Shown: piece after piece, positions 45,409-53,951 of the stretch | Layout of the letters: every line of letters starts with the position of its first letter | Numbering within the stretch: the first letter of the stretch is position 1 | From: JACPPO01 sp965262505 | Lineage (GTDB): Bacteria > Acidobacteriota > Vicinamibacteria > Vicinamibacterales > UBA2999 | Direction of reading: 5' to 3' | Length of the DNA: 64,000 nt | Assembly: GCA_965262505.1 (NCBI GenBank) | Contig: CBDHFM010000030.1 | Coordinates: 372,001 to 436,000 of the forward strand | Notes under the pieces: generated by a model | Database searches by the model: none | Seen by the model: only the letters and a program-made list of their open reading frames with translations | What the model was told of the DNA's origin: nothing | Made by a program: the position numbers and the translations under genes

Positions 45409-46846
45409 GGGGATGTCCCGGCCGCTGTTGAAACTCGGCGGCGACTCGGGTGACATTCTAAGCGACGTGCTGCGCCTCCCTGGAGTCTCCGAGGCCGAGA
45501 CGGTGATCTCGGGCGCGGAGGGCCGCGACGAGCTGCGGCATATCCGCATGTCCCTTCAGGCGCCGGAACCCTTTGGCTGCTTCGAGCACACCCGCGGCGA
45601 CCCAGCGCAGCATCATCTGGCCGCCCCGCCAGCGCTTGACGTTGCGTTTGACGTGGCGGGTCCGGCTGATGAGGCTCTCGGCGGCGTTGGTGGTGGCCAG
45701 CGAGCGCTGGAGACGGGGAGCGAGGCCGAGCGTGAGCACGGTCACGGTCTCTTCGAGCCCTTCCCGCACACTGGCCGCCGCGCACGGATGTTCCCGGTCG
45801 AGGCGGCGGGCGAGGTTCCGTAGCAACCGCATCGCGGTCTTCACGTCCTCGTGCTGATAGGCCCGCCGCAGGATGGCCTGCACCCAGGGCCGCTGGCGCG
45901 CCGGTAAATGGTCGAGGATGTTGCGGGTCTTGTGGACTTGGCAGCGCTGCACCACGGCGGCGCGGCCGAACACCGCAGTCACCGCCGCCCGCAGCGCCTT
46001 CGACCCATCGAGCATCACCAGCACACTCCGATCGGTGCGCAGGCCACGGCTCTGGAGGTTGGCCAGCAGGCTCTGACAGACGGTCGCGTTCTCCGTCGAG
46101 CCTTCCCAGAGCCCGAGGGCGTGCTTCGTGCCGTCGGCGCCGACCCCCAAGGCGACGACCAGACAGTGCTCGCCGATGTGGACACCGTCGAGGACGAGGC
46201 CGACCAGATCCAGGTTCTCGAGGGGCGTCGCCTGCCACGCGGCCAGTTGCGCGGCGGTCTTGGCGACAAACCGGCGGCTGACGGCGCTCTTACTCACGCT
46301 ACGGCTGGGGACGTCGGCCGGGAGCGGCTCCAGACTCCGAGCATAGCTCCGGGTGCTGACACCGACCAACAGCTGCTCGACAGTGCGGCGCCGCAGGGGA
46401 TCGGTCTGGGCCATCGTCTGGAAAGTCGGCAGCGGTACTTCCTGGCGGGCCGCGCGGACCCGGGGACGCCGGATTGCCACCTTGCGCCCGCCGAGGACGA
46501 CCTCACTGGCCACCGTCCCGGCCCGGGCCGCCGTACGGTCGGCCTGGTGCGCGTACCGCGGGCCACAGATCGCGGTCCGATCGTCTTCGAGCATGGCGTC
46601 CAAGACCTGTAACCCTGACCGCACCGCGAGCTCGAACAGCTCCGCCTCGGTATCGATCAGCAGCTCGACGAGGGGCAGGCGACGCGGGGGCGGAGATTCA
46701 ACACCAGCGGCGGGACGGACTGTGCGAGACTTCTTCATGGCGGCTCCTTTGCTGTGAGGCGTGTCGCCTCGGGTTGCCCACCACTCGTGTATCACGAGCA
46801 GTGAGGAGCCGCCGCGTCAATTTTCAACAGTCAGTGGGACATCCCC
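45409..46846 (-). mobile_element. IS256-family insertion sequence, 1438 bp, TSD AATCGTCG
   Basis: The ends begin GGGGATGTCCC on both sides, with further similarity at CTGTTGAAA. The 8 bp duplication AATCGTCG is at 45401-45408 and 46847-46854, the length expected for this family. It carries one transposase on the minus strand, the same direction as the porin it interrupts. Removing it restores the porin frame. Confidence 0.93.
45458..46738 (-). CDS. IS256-family (mutator-type) transposase
   Basis: 426 residues from MKKSRTVRPAAG at 46738; GTG 46795 is less likely. DDE-type mutator transposase: first Asp in VGLVLDGVHIGEHCLVVALG, second in LVMLDGSKALRAAV, the conserved CQVHKTRNILDHLP segment, and the Glu in ATTNAAESLISRTRHVKRNVKRW. 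The reading frame is intact, so the element may be active. Confidence 0.92.
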   Translation of the reverse strand: MKKSRTVRPAAGVESPPPRRLPLVELLIDTEAELFELAVRSGLQVLDAMLEDDRTAICGPRYAHQADRTAARAGTVASEVVLGGRKVAIRRPRVRAARQEVPLPTFQTMAQTDPLRRRTVEQLLVGVSTRSYARSLEPLPADVPSRSVSKSAVSRRFVAKTAAQLAAWQATPLENLDLVGLVLDGVHIGEHCLVVALGVGADGTKHALGLWEGSTENATVCQSLLANLQSRGLRTDRSVLVMLDGSKALRAAVTAVFGRAAVVQRCQVHKTRNILDHLPARQRPWVQAILRRAYQHEDVKTAMRLLRNLARRLDREHPCAAASVREGLEETVTVLTLGLAPRLQRSLATTNAAESLISRTRHVKRNVKRWRGGQMMLRWVAAGVLEAAKGFRRLKGHADMPQLVAALRARDHRLGLGDSREAQHVA

Positions 46847-47308
46847 AATCGTCGGCTGGACGTAGATACCGTGCAGTTCCGCGTCATAGGCGAGGAAACG
46901 ACCTTCGAACGTGACGGGCCAATGCACCTCCAGACTGTTGGGCGTCATCACGCCAACGCCAAACTTTGCTCGTTCGCCGAGATCCATGGCGAAGTACGCA
47001 TTGGGCACCGGGATGGTCGTCGGCTCGAGATCGGTCGGCGTGCCGCTGTCGGGGACGAACGATCCGTGAGGGCGGATCGCGGTCAGGCCGACGCTCAGGA
47101 CCCTTCCTTCGATGTCTGCCAGCGCCGCGGGGTTGAAGAACATCGCCGACCCGTCCGGACATGGGTCGGCCACGGCAGCGCCCGCCATGGCCATGCTGCA
47201 GGCGTCTTGTTCGTAGATCCCATAGCCCTGGGCCGACACCGGGCGACTGGCGACGATCAACAGGGCTCCGCCGACTACCGCCGTCTTGATCACACGGTTG
47301 ACTGTCAC
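46847..47308 (-). pseudogene. FadL/OmpP1-type outer membrane transport protein, N-terminal part
   Basis: 154 native residues: a signal peptide (VVGGALLIVASRPVSAQG), then YGIYEQDACSMAMAGAAVAD, SAMFFNPAALADIEG and FGVGVMTPNSLEVHW, the hatch and first strands of the FadL family of hydrophobic-compound channels. It stops where the IS256 element enters; the apparent ending DVPLTVEN is IS sequence. A lipid-related role next to the fatty acid ligase and synthase genes is plausible but inferred. Confidence 0.88.
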
Positions 47309-47450
47309 TGCTTTGACTCCATTCTTTCTTTGGCCTCATCTCTCGTTCCAGCCAAGCGGCACCACTATAACCTATAGCCTCGGTCCGACACCGTAGGTGA
47401 CTGGATGCGAACATTGGCTCCCGCAGCCCTGGTCTGGATGAACAGAACAC

Positions 47451-47476
47451 CCCGCACGACCGAGCACCAAGAACAA
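47451..47476 (+). repeat. 26 bp repeat, right copy
   Basis: CCCGCACGACCGAGCACCAA, then GAACAA: 25 of 26 bases match the minus strand at 34848-34873. It lies in the 207 bp gap between the porin start and the lptCA gene. Similarity continues loosely for about 15 more bases. Confidence 0.75.
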
Positions 47477-47515
47477 CCGAGTACCCGGCACTGACGGAGT
47501 AAGATCACACTAGCA

Positions 47516-49588
47516 ATGAAGTGGCAGAAGCGCGCCCGGATGGGTGTGGCTGTCTTCGGGGCGGCCGTGGCGATCGCCGTCTACGCGACGATCGGCGAAC
47601 GCCAGAACGCGGCGCCGGCGGGCCGTATATCAGGGCTGGACCCCAGCGCGGTTCTTGAGAGTGTGGGGGCCGCCTTCCAGCAGTTCAGGGAGGCCAGACA
47701 GGATTACGTCATCGAGGCCGATCGGCAGCTGACGTACGAGGGCGGCGCCACCAAGTTCATTGGAGTGACCATCAGGGTCCGCCAGCGAGCGGGACGTGAC
47801 TTCGTCGTGTCCGGGCGCGAGGCGCAGGCTGGTGAAAGGCAAGAGGAGCTCGAAATCACGGGAGACGTGAAACTGGCCGCGAGCGATGGATTCGTGATCA
47901 CGACCGACCGCGCGACGTTCAGCGAGGCCGACTCGACAGTCCGTGTGGCAGGACCGGTATCGTTCCAAAAGGGCAGGATGACCGGCTCCGGCATCGGCAT
48001 GACCTACGACCAGAGCACGGACGTGCTGTCGCTGGTCGAGCAGGCTCGTGTCACCGTGACCGATGAAACGGGCGCTGCGGTGACTGAGTTCAACTCGGAC
48101 TCGGCGACGCTGGCCCGCCTGGAAGATCGTCTCACGCTCGAAGGAAACGTGCATGCACTGCACGACGAGTTGGTGCTCGAGGCCGACCGCAGCACGGCGC
48201 ACCTGTCGGAGAACGACGAATTCGTTACCTTCATTGAGCTGCGCGGAAGCGCGAGAGCCCTTGGGGGGGGTGCGTTCGAGTCGATGGAGGCTGGCGATAT
48301 CGACCTGGACTATACCGACGACGGTGCAACGCTCGAGCGGGTCGTACTGACGGGTGATGGCGCGATTGTGATGAGCGGCGCGGATGGCGAGTCCGGGCGG
48401 GAGTTTGCCGGCGATGCGCTCGACTTGACGTTCGCCCCTGATGCGTCGCTGACCCGCGCTGCTGGCCGCGGCGATGTGCGCGTGGACCTCCAGGGGTCGC
48501 CCGGCCGGAATGTCCAGGCACAGGCGTTCGAGGCCACGGGAGAGCCGGGGAAGGACCTGACTGCGGCCCGCTTTAGTGACCAGGTAGAGTATCGCGAGGA
48601 GGGGACCGGAGGGCGTGCGGCCCGCATGGTGCGGTCGAGTGCCCTGAGCATCACGCTCGCGGGGGCCGTGGTCACAGCCGCGAACTTCAGTGGCGGCGTC
48701 CGGTTCGAGGAGGAAGGGCTCCGGGCGTCGGGCGCGCAAGCGCGGTACGATCCGACGAGCGGCACGCTTCAGCTGTCTGGAACCGACGCCGGCGGCGCCC
48801 CCCGTGTGGCCGATGAGCAGATCGAGATCGACGCCGACACGATCGACGTCATGCTCGAAGGGCGGCAGATGACCGCCAGCGGCTCGGTGAGGACGCTGCT
48901 GCGATCCGGCGCAACAGGGCGCCTGCCCGGACTGTTGCAACAGGGCGAGGACGCGAACGTCAGCGCCGGGACACTCGATTACCAGGGCGAAGCCGGAGCA
49001 GCGGTCTATTCGGGGAACGCGACGCTGTGGCAGGGCGAGACGGCGATTCGCGCCGATGTGATTACGCTCGATCGGACGCGTGCGGACCTGGTCGCCTCCG
49101 GCGCTGCGCGATCGACCATCGTGTTCGACACTGGAGAGGCCATCGGGCGAGCGGCCGAAATTCGCTATGACGACGGCGCGCGTACGATCACCTACCGCAG
49201 CCAGGCGCCGACACCCACACCCGCAAGCCCGGTCGCACTCGCCCAGCTGAGTGGGCCGCAGGGCGATCTCCGTGCGAGACGTATCGACGTCATCCTCGGA
49301 GAGACAACATCGCGGGCGGAGCGGCTCGAGGCCTATAGGAACGTGGACATTCGCCTCGGGGCCCGCGTCGCGACGGGCGATCGGCTGACGTACTTCGCCG
49401 AGGGCGAACGCTACGTCGTGAGCGGTATCGCGACCGTTCCGGTCACGATCGTTGAAGAGTGCCGCCAGACCAGTGGCAGGACTGTCACCTTCTTCACGTC
49501 GGCCGAGCGCATCATCGTCGACGGGAGCGAGGAGGTCCGCACGCAGTCCAGACGCGGCGGGCCCTGTGCTGCGGCGTCCCCGCCTTGA
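47516..49588 (+). CDS. LptC-LptA-type fusion protein for lipopolysaccharide transport
   Basis: 690 residues. An N-terminal membrane helix (VAVFGAAVAIAVYATIG) is followed by repeated OstA/LptC beta-jellyroll strands: ITGDVKLAASDGFVITTDRA, LEGNVHALHDELVLEADRST, YSGNATLWQGETAIRADVIT, and VDIRLGARVATGDRLTYFAE near the end. This is the length of one LptC plus several LptA jellyrolls, so one chain may bridge inner membrane to outer. Its stop overlaps the lptB start (TGATG), fixing the pathway. No separate lptA is seen in the window. Confidence 0.85.
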   Translation: MKWQKRARMGVAVFGAAVAIAVYATIGERQNAAPAGRISGLDPSAVLESVGAAFQQFREARQDYVIEADRQLTYEGGATKFIGVTIRVRQRAGRDFVVSGREAQAGERQEELEITGDVKLAASDGFVITTDRATFSEADSTVRVAGPVSFQKGRMTGSGIGMTYDQSTDVLSLVEQARVTVTDETGAAVTEFNSDSATLARLEDRLTLEGNVHALHDELVLEADRSTAHLSENDEFVTFIELRGSARALGGGAFESMEAGDIDLDYTDDGATLERVVLTGDGAIVMSGADGESGREFAGDALDLTFAPDASLTRAAGRGDVRVDLQGSPGRNVQAQAFEATGEPGKDLTAARFSDQVEYREEGTGGRAARMVRSSALSITLAGAVVTAANFSGGVRFEEEGLRASGAQARYDPTSGTLQLSGTDAGGAPRVADEQIEIDADTIDVMLEGRQMTASGSVRTLLRSGATGRLPGLLQQGEDANVSAGTLDYQGEAGAAVYSGNATLWQGETAIRADVITLDRTRADLVASGAARSTIVFDTGEAIGRAAEIRYDDGARTITYRSQAPTPTPASPVALAQLSGPQGDLRARRIDVILGETTSRAERLEAYRNVDIRLGARVATGDRLTYFAEGERYVVSGIATVPVTIVEECRQTSGRTVTFFTSAERIIVDGSEEVRTQSRRGGPCAAASPP

Positions 49589-50313
49589 TGTCGACGCTCA
49601 GCACTCACGGGCTCACCAAGTCCTACGGCGGCCGGACAGTCGTCCGTGGCGTCAGCTTGGAAGTGGCCTCCGGCGAAGTTGTCGGCCTCCTCGGTCCGAA
49701 CGGCGCTGGTAAGACGACGACGTTCTATATGACTGTGGGCTTGACGGCGCCCGATGCCGGCCGCGTGGTCCTGGACGGCGAGGACGTCACCGATGACCCG
49801 ATGTATGTGCGCGCACGGAAGGGGATTGGCTATCTGCCTCAGGAGCCGTCGATCTTCCGGGGCCTCACCGTGGAGCAAAACATCCTTGCGATTCTCGAGA
49901 CGCTCGACCTGAGTCGTGGCGAGCGGCGGACCCGACTCGAGGAGCTGCTCGGCGAACTGAATTTGACGCCGCTGGCGAAGGCTCCCGCCTACACGCTCTC
50001 TGGCGGGGAGCGCCGCCGTGCAGAGATCACGCGCGCGCTGGTCGTCTCGCCGCGAGTCATGCTCCTCGACGAGCCGTTCGCGGGCATCGATCCCATCGCG
50101 GTGACCGACATCCAGAAGATCATCTTTCACTTGAAGGAACGGGGTATCGGGCTGCTCGTGACCGATCACAATGTGCGCGAGACGCTTCGCATCACGGACC
50201 GGGCCTACATCGTGCACGACGGAGCGATTTTCAAGAGCGGCACGCCGGACTCTCTGGCGGCTGACGAGGATGTGCGCCGGATTTATCTGGGGGCCGACTT
50301 CCGCTTGGACTAA
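49588..50313 (+). CDS. lptB: lipopolysaccharide export ATPase LptB
   Basis: 241 residues from ATG 49588. Walker A GPNGAGKTTTFYMTVGL, Q-loop GYLPQEPSIFRGLTVEQN, signature LSGGERRRAEITRAL, Walker B LLDEPFAGIDPIAV, and the switch His in VTDHNVRETL. The EPSIFR segment is characteristic of LptB. Powers lipopolysaccharide extraction with LptFG. rpoN follows 44 bases downstream, the widely conserved lptB-rpoN order. Confidence 0.97.
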   Translation: MSTLSTHGLTKSYGGRTVVRGVSLEVASGEVVGLLGPNGAGKTTTFYMTVGLTAPDAGRVVLDGEDVTDDPMYVRARKGIGYLPQEPSIFRGLTVEQNILAILETLDLSRGERRTRLEELLGELNLTPLAKAPAYTLSGGERRRAEITRALVVSPRVMLLDEPFAGIDPIAVTDIQKIIFHLKERGIGLLVTDHNVRETLRITDRAYIVHDGAIFKSGTPDSLAADEDVRRIYLGADFRLD

Positions 50314-50357
50314 GATGTTTTTCAGTGCTAGGAGACCGACGCTGACCGTCTGACGAC

Positions 50358-51803
50358 ATGGCGATTTCGCAAAGGCTGCAAACCAAGCTCGTCCAGAAGC
50401 TGATTCTGACGCCCTCGCTGCAGCAGGCGATCAAGCTTCTGCCGATGTCGACGCTCGAGCTGTCGGAGCTGCTCAACCAGGAAATGGTTGAGAACCCGAT
50501 GCTCGAAGAGGTCCCAACGGAAGAGCTTCAACCCGTCGAGGCGTCCCAGGAAAAGCAGGAAGAGAAGCCACCGGACAAGGAGAAGGCTGACACCTGGGAC
50601 GACCAGGACTACGAGTATTTTTTCGGGGAGTACCTCGACGATGGGTACCGGCCGCGCACGCCGACGGAGGTGAAGGAGCTTCCGCCGATTGAGAACACGC
50701 TCTCGACTGCGGCATCGCTCTCCGATCACCTCCTCTGGCAGCTCTCGATGCAGACCGACGAGCCGCTGATGCGCGACATTGGCGAAGCGATCGTCGGCAA
50801 TCTGGACGACGATGGGCAACTGGTGGCGACGGTGGAGGAGCTGGCGGCCATGGGTCCGTGGCCGGTAGAGGACGTCGAGCGGGCACTGGCACTGGTACAA
50901 ACCTTCGACCCTATCGGGGTGGCCGCGCGCGATCTGCAGGAGTGTCTACTGCTCCAGTTGTGGCAGCATGGCAGGGAGGGCACGCCAGCTGAGACGATCG
51001 CGCCGGCCGAGAAGATCATCACCGAGCACATGCGGTTGCTTCAGAACCACCAGGTGCCAGGGCTGGCGCGGAAGATGGGCATGTCGATCGATGACCTCAA
51101 GCAGCATATCGAGACCATTCGCCACCTCGACCCGAAGCCCGGGAGCCGCTACAACCCCTCGCAATCGCAGTACGTGATTCCGGATGTCTACATCGTCAAG
51201 GCCGAGGAACAGTACGTCGTCGTGCTGAACGAGGACGGCATGCCGCAGCTTCGCATCAGCCCGGTCTACCGCCGGCTCATGGACAAGAACGTGGCGGAAA
51301 ATACCGACGAGACACGGGCGTACGTAAAGGACAAGTTCCGTTCGGCGCTCTGGTTGATCAAGTCCGTCGAGCAGCGGCAGAAGACCATCCAGAAGGTCGC
51401 GACCAGCATCATCAACTTTCAGCGCGATTTCCTCGATCACGGGATCGAGTACCTGCGCCCACTTGTCCTGCGCGACGTTGCGAACGACATCGGCATGCAC
51501 GAGTCAACCGTGAGCCGTGTGGTGACGAACAAGTACATGCACACGCCACAGGGCGTGTTCGAGATGAAGTACTTCTTTCACAGCGGGATCGCGAGCTCGT
51601 ATGGCGAGGCGGTCTCGTCGGTCACCATCAAGCAGCGGATTCGCAAGATCATCGAGCAGGAGGATTCGAAGAGACCGCTGAGCGATTCCAAGATTGTGAA
51701 TATTCTGCAGCACGAGGGGCTGGATCTGGCGCGCCGCACGATTGCCAAGTACCGCGAAGAGTTAAAGATTCCGACGTCGAACCGGCGCAAGGTCCTCTAC
51801 TAG
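50358..51803 (+). CDS. rpoN: RNA polymerase sigma-54 factor
   Basis: 481 residues. Region I Gln-rich helix (LQTKLVQKLILTPSLQQAIKLL), an acidic region II, a core-binding region, the HTH DVANDIGMHESTVSRVVTNKYMHTP, and the RpoN box ARRTIAKYREELKIPTSNRRK. Directs transcription from -24/-12 promoters with activator ATPases. The ribosome hibernation factor gene often found next is absent; the 192 bp gap after it is non-coding. Confidence 0.97.
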   Translation: MAISQRLQTKLVQKLILTPSLQQAIKLLPMSTLELSELLNQEMVENPMLEEVPTEELQPVEASQEKQEEKPPDKEKADTWDDQDYEYFFGEYLDDGYRPRTPTEVKELPPIENTLSTAASLSDHLLWQLSMQTDEPLMRDIGEAIVGNLDDDGQLVATVEELAAMGPWPVEDVERALALVQTFDPIGVAARDLQECLLLQLWQHGREGTPAETIAPAEKIITEHMRLLQNHQVPGLARKMGMSIDDLKQHIETIRHLDPKPGSRYNPSQSQYVIPDVYIVKAEEQYVVVLNEDGMPQLRISPVYRRLMDKNVAENTDETRAYVKDKFRSALWLIKSVEQRQKTIQKVATSIINFQRDFLDHGIEYLRPLVLRDVANDIGMHESTVSRVVTNKYMHTPQGVFEMKYFFHSGIASSYGEAVSSVTIKQRIRKIIEQEDSKRPLSDSKIVNILQHEGLDLARRTIAKYREELKIPTSNRRKVLY

Positions 51804-51995
51804 ATTGTCGACATGGGTTCCGGCGGTCAGACGGCACGCGGCTCAATTGAACCGACGCCTGGACGCGCGACCCGTGGCATTGAACACCGACCACTAAGAC
51901 CGAGGGGCACCGAGGAACGTGTGGCAACTTGGACTCGGCGGGAAGGCTGACGTCGCGGGCGAGCCGAACCAGAACACGGCCCGCAGGGGGCGCGT

Positions 51996-52919
51996 GTGAC
52001 GACCGCGAGGGCCAAGAAGAGCCGGTCAACGCGCGCACCCGGCCGGCCGGCTACGCGCGGCACGGGCCGCTTTGTGATCCTGACCGGACTATCCGGGTCC
52101 GGCAAGACTCAGGCGATTCGTGCCCTCGAAGACCTCGGCTACTTCTGCGTCGACAATCTCCCGACGCAAATGATTCCCAGCATGGCGGAGTTGGCGACCC
52201 GCGAAGAGGCCGGCGCCGGGAAGGTCGCCATCGTCGTCGACGTGCGGGAAGGCGGTTTCCTGGCCCAGTTCCCGCGTGTCTACCGGAGGCTGAAGGCAAA
52301 GCGCCTCGTCGACCCGACACTGATTTTCCTCGAGGCCAGCGATGCAGCGCTCGTGCGTCGGTTCAGCGAGACGAGACGCCCGCACCCGCTCGCGCCCGAT
52401 CGATCCGTCCGAGAGGGAATTGCGGAGGAGCGTCGGAAGCTCGACACGATCCGTTCCATGGCGGACCTGATTCTCGACACCTCGAGCCTCACCGTCCACG
52501 AGCTCCGCGACAATTTCATGGGGATCTCGCGCGGCGGGCGGGCCAAGGCGGACATGGTGGTCAATCTCGTCAGTTTCGGCTACAAGCATGGCGTGCCGGT
52601 CGACGCGGATCTCGTATTCGACTTGCGCTGCCTGCCGAATCCCTACTTCGTCGATGCGCTCAGAGATCTCAACGGCCGGGACCGGGCGGTTGTCCGCTAC
52701 ATGCGCCGGCATCCGGCGACACAGGAGTTCATCGAGAAGCTGGAGTCCTTCCTGAGGTTCGTACTGCCGCACTACGTGCAGGAAGGGAAAGCCTATCTCA
52801 CCGTCGCGGTGGGCTGCACCGGCGGCCGGCACCGCTCGGTGATGATGGCCGAAACGCTCAAGAAGTCACTGACCGGCGTCAAGGGTGTCAGGCTGCGTGT
52901 AAAGCACAGAGATTCATGA
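51996..52919 (+). CDS. rapZ: RNase adapter protein RapZ (YvcJ family)
   Basis: 307 residues from GTG 51996. N-terminal P-loop in LTGLSGSGKTQAIRALEDLG, then CVDNLPTQMIPSMAEL and VVDVREGGF; the C-terminal domain has LSFGYKHG-like VNLVSFGYKHGVPVDADLVF, DLRCLPNPYF and the AVGCTGGRHRSVMMAE motif. Family members bind small RNAs or nucleotide second messengers and control amino sugar synthesis. It sits between rpoN and a PTS EIIA, the usual context. Confidence 0.95.
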   Translation: MTTARAKKSRSTRAPGRPATRGTGRFVILTGLSGSGKTQAIRALEDLGYFCVDNLPTQMIPSMAELATREEAGAGKVAIVVDVREGGFLAQFPRVYRRLKAKRLVDPTLIFLEASDAALVRRFSETRRPHPLAPDRSVREGIAEERRKLDTIRSMADLILDTSSLTVHELRDNFMGISRGGRAKADMVVNLVSFGYKHGVPVDADLVFDLRCLPNPYFVDALRDLNGRDRAVVRYMRRHPATQEFIEKLESFLRFVLPHYVQEGKAYLTVAVGCTGGRHRSVMMAETLKKSLTGVKGVRLRVKHRDS

Positions 52920-52928
52920 GGCGCTGAC

Positions 52929-53336
52929 ATGATTGGTATCGTCGTCGTCACACACGGACAGCTCGCGACCGAGCTGCTGAACGCGGCTGAGATGATCGTC
53001 GGCGAATTGCCGCAGTGTGCGGCGGTGTCGATCAGATCGCACGAGGAGACGAACGGCGCACGCGAAGAGATCGCGCAGGCGATCGCGCGCGTGCAGCAGG
53101 GGCATGGTGTGCTGGTCATGACCGACATGTTCGGCGGCACGCCGTCTAAACTGGCGATGACGTTTCTCGGGCGGGACGACGTGGAGGTCGTCACCGGTGT
53201 GAACCTGCCGATGCTGATCACACTGGCAGGTCGCAGCGAACAGGCAAGCCTGCTGGAGGTGGCGCGGGAGACGCGGGAGCGCGGGCGTGACGCCATGTGG
53301 GTGGCTTCGGATCTGATCCGGGGTGACAAGGCGTGA
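52929..53336 (+). CDS. PTS mannose/fructose-type EIIA protein
   Basis: 135 residues, a single EIIA-Man domain. The phospho-acceptor His is in VVTHGQLATELL; MTDMFGGTPSKLAM and VVTGVNLPMLI are family motifs. No EIIB/C/D permease genes are adjacent, so a regulatory PTS role is likelier than sugar uptake, as inferred for other rpoN-rapZ-EIIA clusters. It overlaps the next small gene by 4 bases. Confidence 0.92.
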   Translation: MIGIVVVTHGQLATELLNAAEMIVGELPQCAAVSIRSHEETNGAREEIAQAIARVQQGHGVLVMTDMFGGTPSKLAMTFLGRDDVEVVTGVNLPMLITLAGRSEQASLLEVARETRERGRDAMWVASDLIRGDKA

Positions 53337-53554
53337 GCGCACCGATGGCTGTGATCGACTGCGGACTCACCGAATTCAGCATGACACCGGGCGCGCTGGC
53401 GAGGGCGAGACGCGCCATTCACGACACGAGCGTGGGCGAGATGGGACGCATCGGCGCGCGCGTGCTCACGCTCGGCACGGTAGACGAAATCGAGCGATTC
53501 CTGGTCGACGCCTGCGGTCGCCCGGACGTCGCGACCGAGGTCAACGCGCCATGA
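53333..53554 (+). CDS. unknown 73-residue protein, coupled to EIIA and a cupin
   Basis: Not recognised. A GTG start overlaps the EIIA stop (GTGA) and the stop overlaps the cupin ATG (ATGA), a layout typical of real coupled genes. The sequence (AVIDCGLTEFSMTPGALARA, then VGEMGRIGARVLTLGTVDEI and ERFLVDACG) is compact with two Cys and a balanced composition, consistent with a small folded cytoplasmic protein. It could be a degenerate PTS component, but no His-phosphorylation motif is seen. Confidence 0.55.
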   Translation: MSAPMAVIDCGLTEFSMTPGALARARRAIHDTSVGEMGRIGARVLTLGTVDEIERFLVDACGRPDVATEVNAP

Positions 53555-53916
53555 GCGACCGAGCAGTGACACGCGTCGAGAAGCCGTGGGGCTACGAATT
53601 GCATTGGGCGAAGACGGAGCGATACGTCGGCAAGGTCCTGCATGTGGTGGCGGGTCAGGCGCTGAGCCTCCAGTACCACACCCGCAAGGACGAAACGATC
53701 TACCTGTATGCCGGGAAGATGCTCTTCGAGATTGAGCGTAACGGCGAGCTGACGAAGCAGGAGATGCAGCCCGGCGACTCGGTTCACGTCACGCCGGGAA
53801 CCGTGCATCGCATGACCGCGATCGAGGATTGTGACGTACTGGAAGTGTCCACGCCTGAGCTCGACGACGTGGTGAGGTTGGAGGATAGATACGGGAGGGT
53901 TGACGCCAAACACTAG
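53551..53916 (+). CDS. mannose-6-phosphate isomerase-like cupin
   Basis: 121 residues from ATG 53551. One cupin domain like the C-terminal part of type II phosphomannose isomerases: VEKPWGYELHWAKTERYVGKV, then LQYHTRKDETIYLYAGKMLF (metal-binding His and Glu) and VTPGTVHRMTAIEDCDVLEVSTPE. It could isomerise or only bind sugar phosphates. It is the last gene of the lpt-rpoN-PTS run. Confidence 0.87.
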   Translation: MSDRAVTRVEKPWGYELHWAKTERYVGKVLHVVAGQALSLQYHTRKDETIYLYAGKMLFEIERNGELTKQEMQPGDSVHVTPGTVHRMTAIEDCDVLEVSTPELDDVVRLEDRYGRVDAKH

Positions 53917-53951
53917 TGCCTCGCGCATGAGGCAGAAGGCGCCGGCGATCG

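Noticed and set aside
44916..46238. 440-codon minus-strand frame running across the IS256 left end
   Set aside because: It crosses the IS boundary and reads both the transposase and the porin out of frame.
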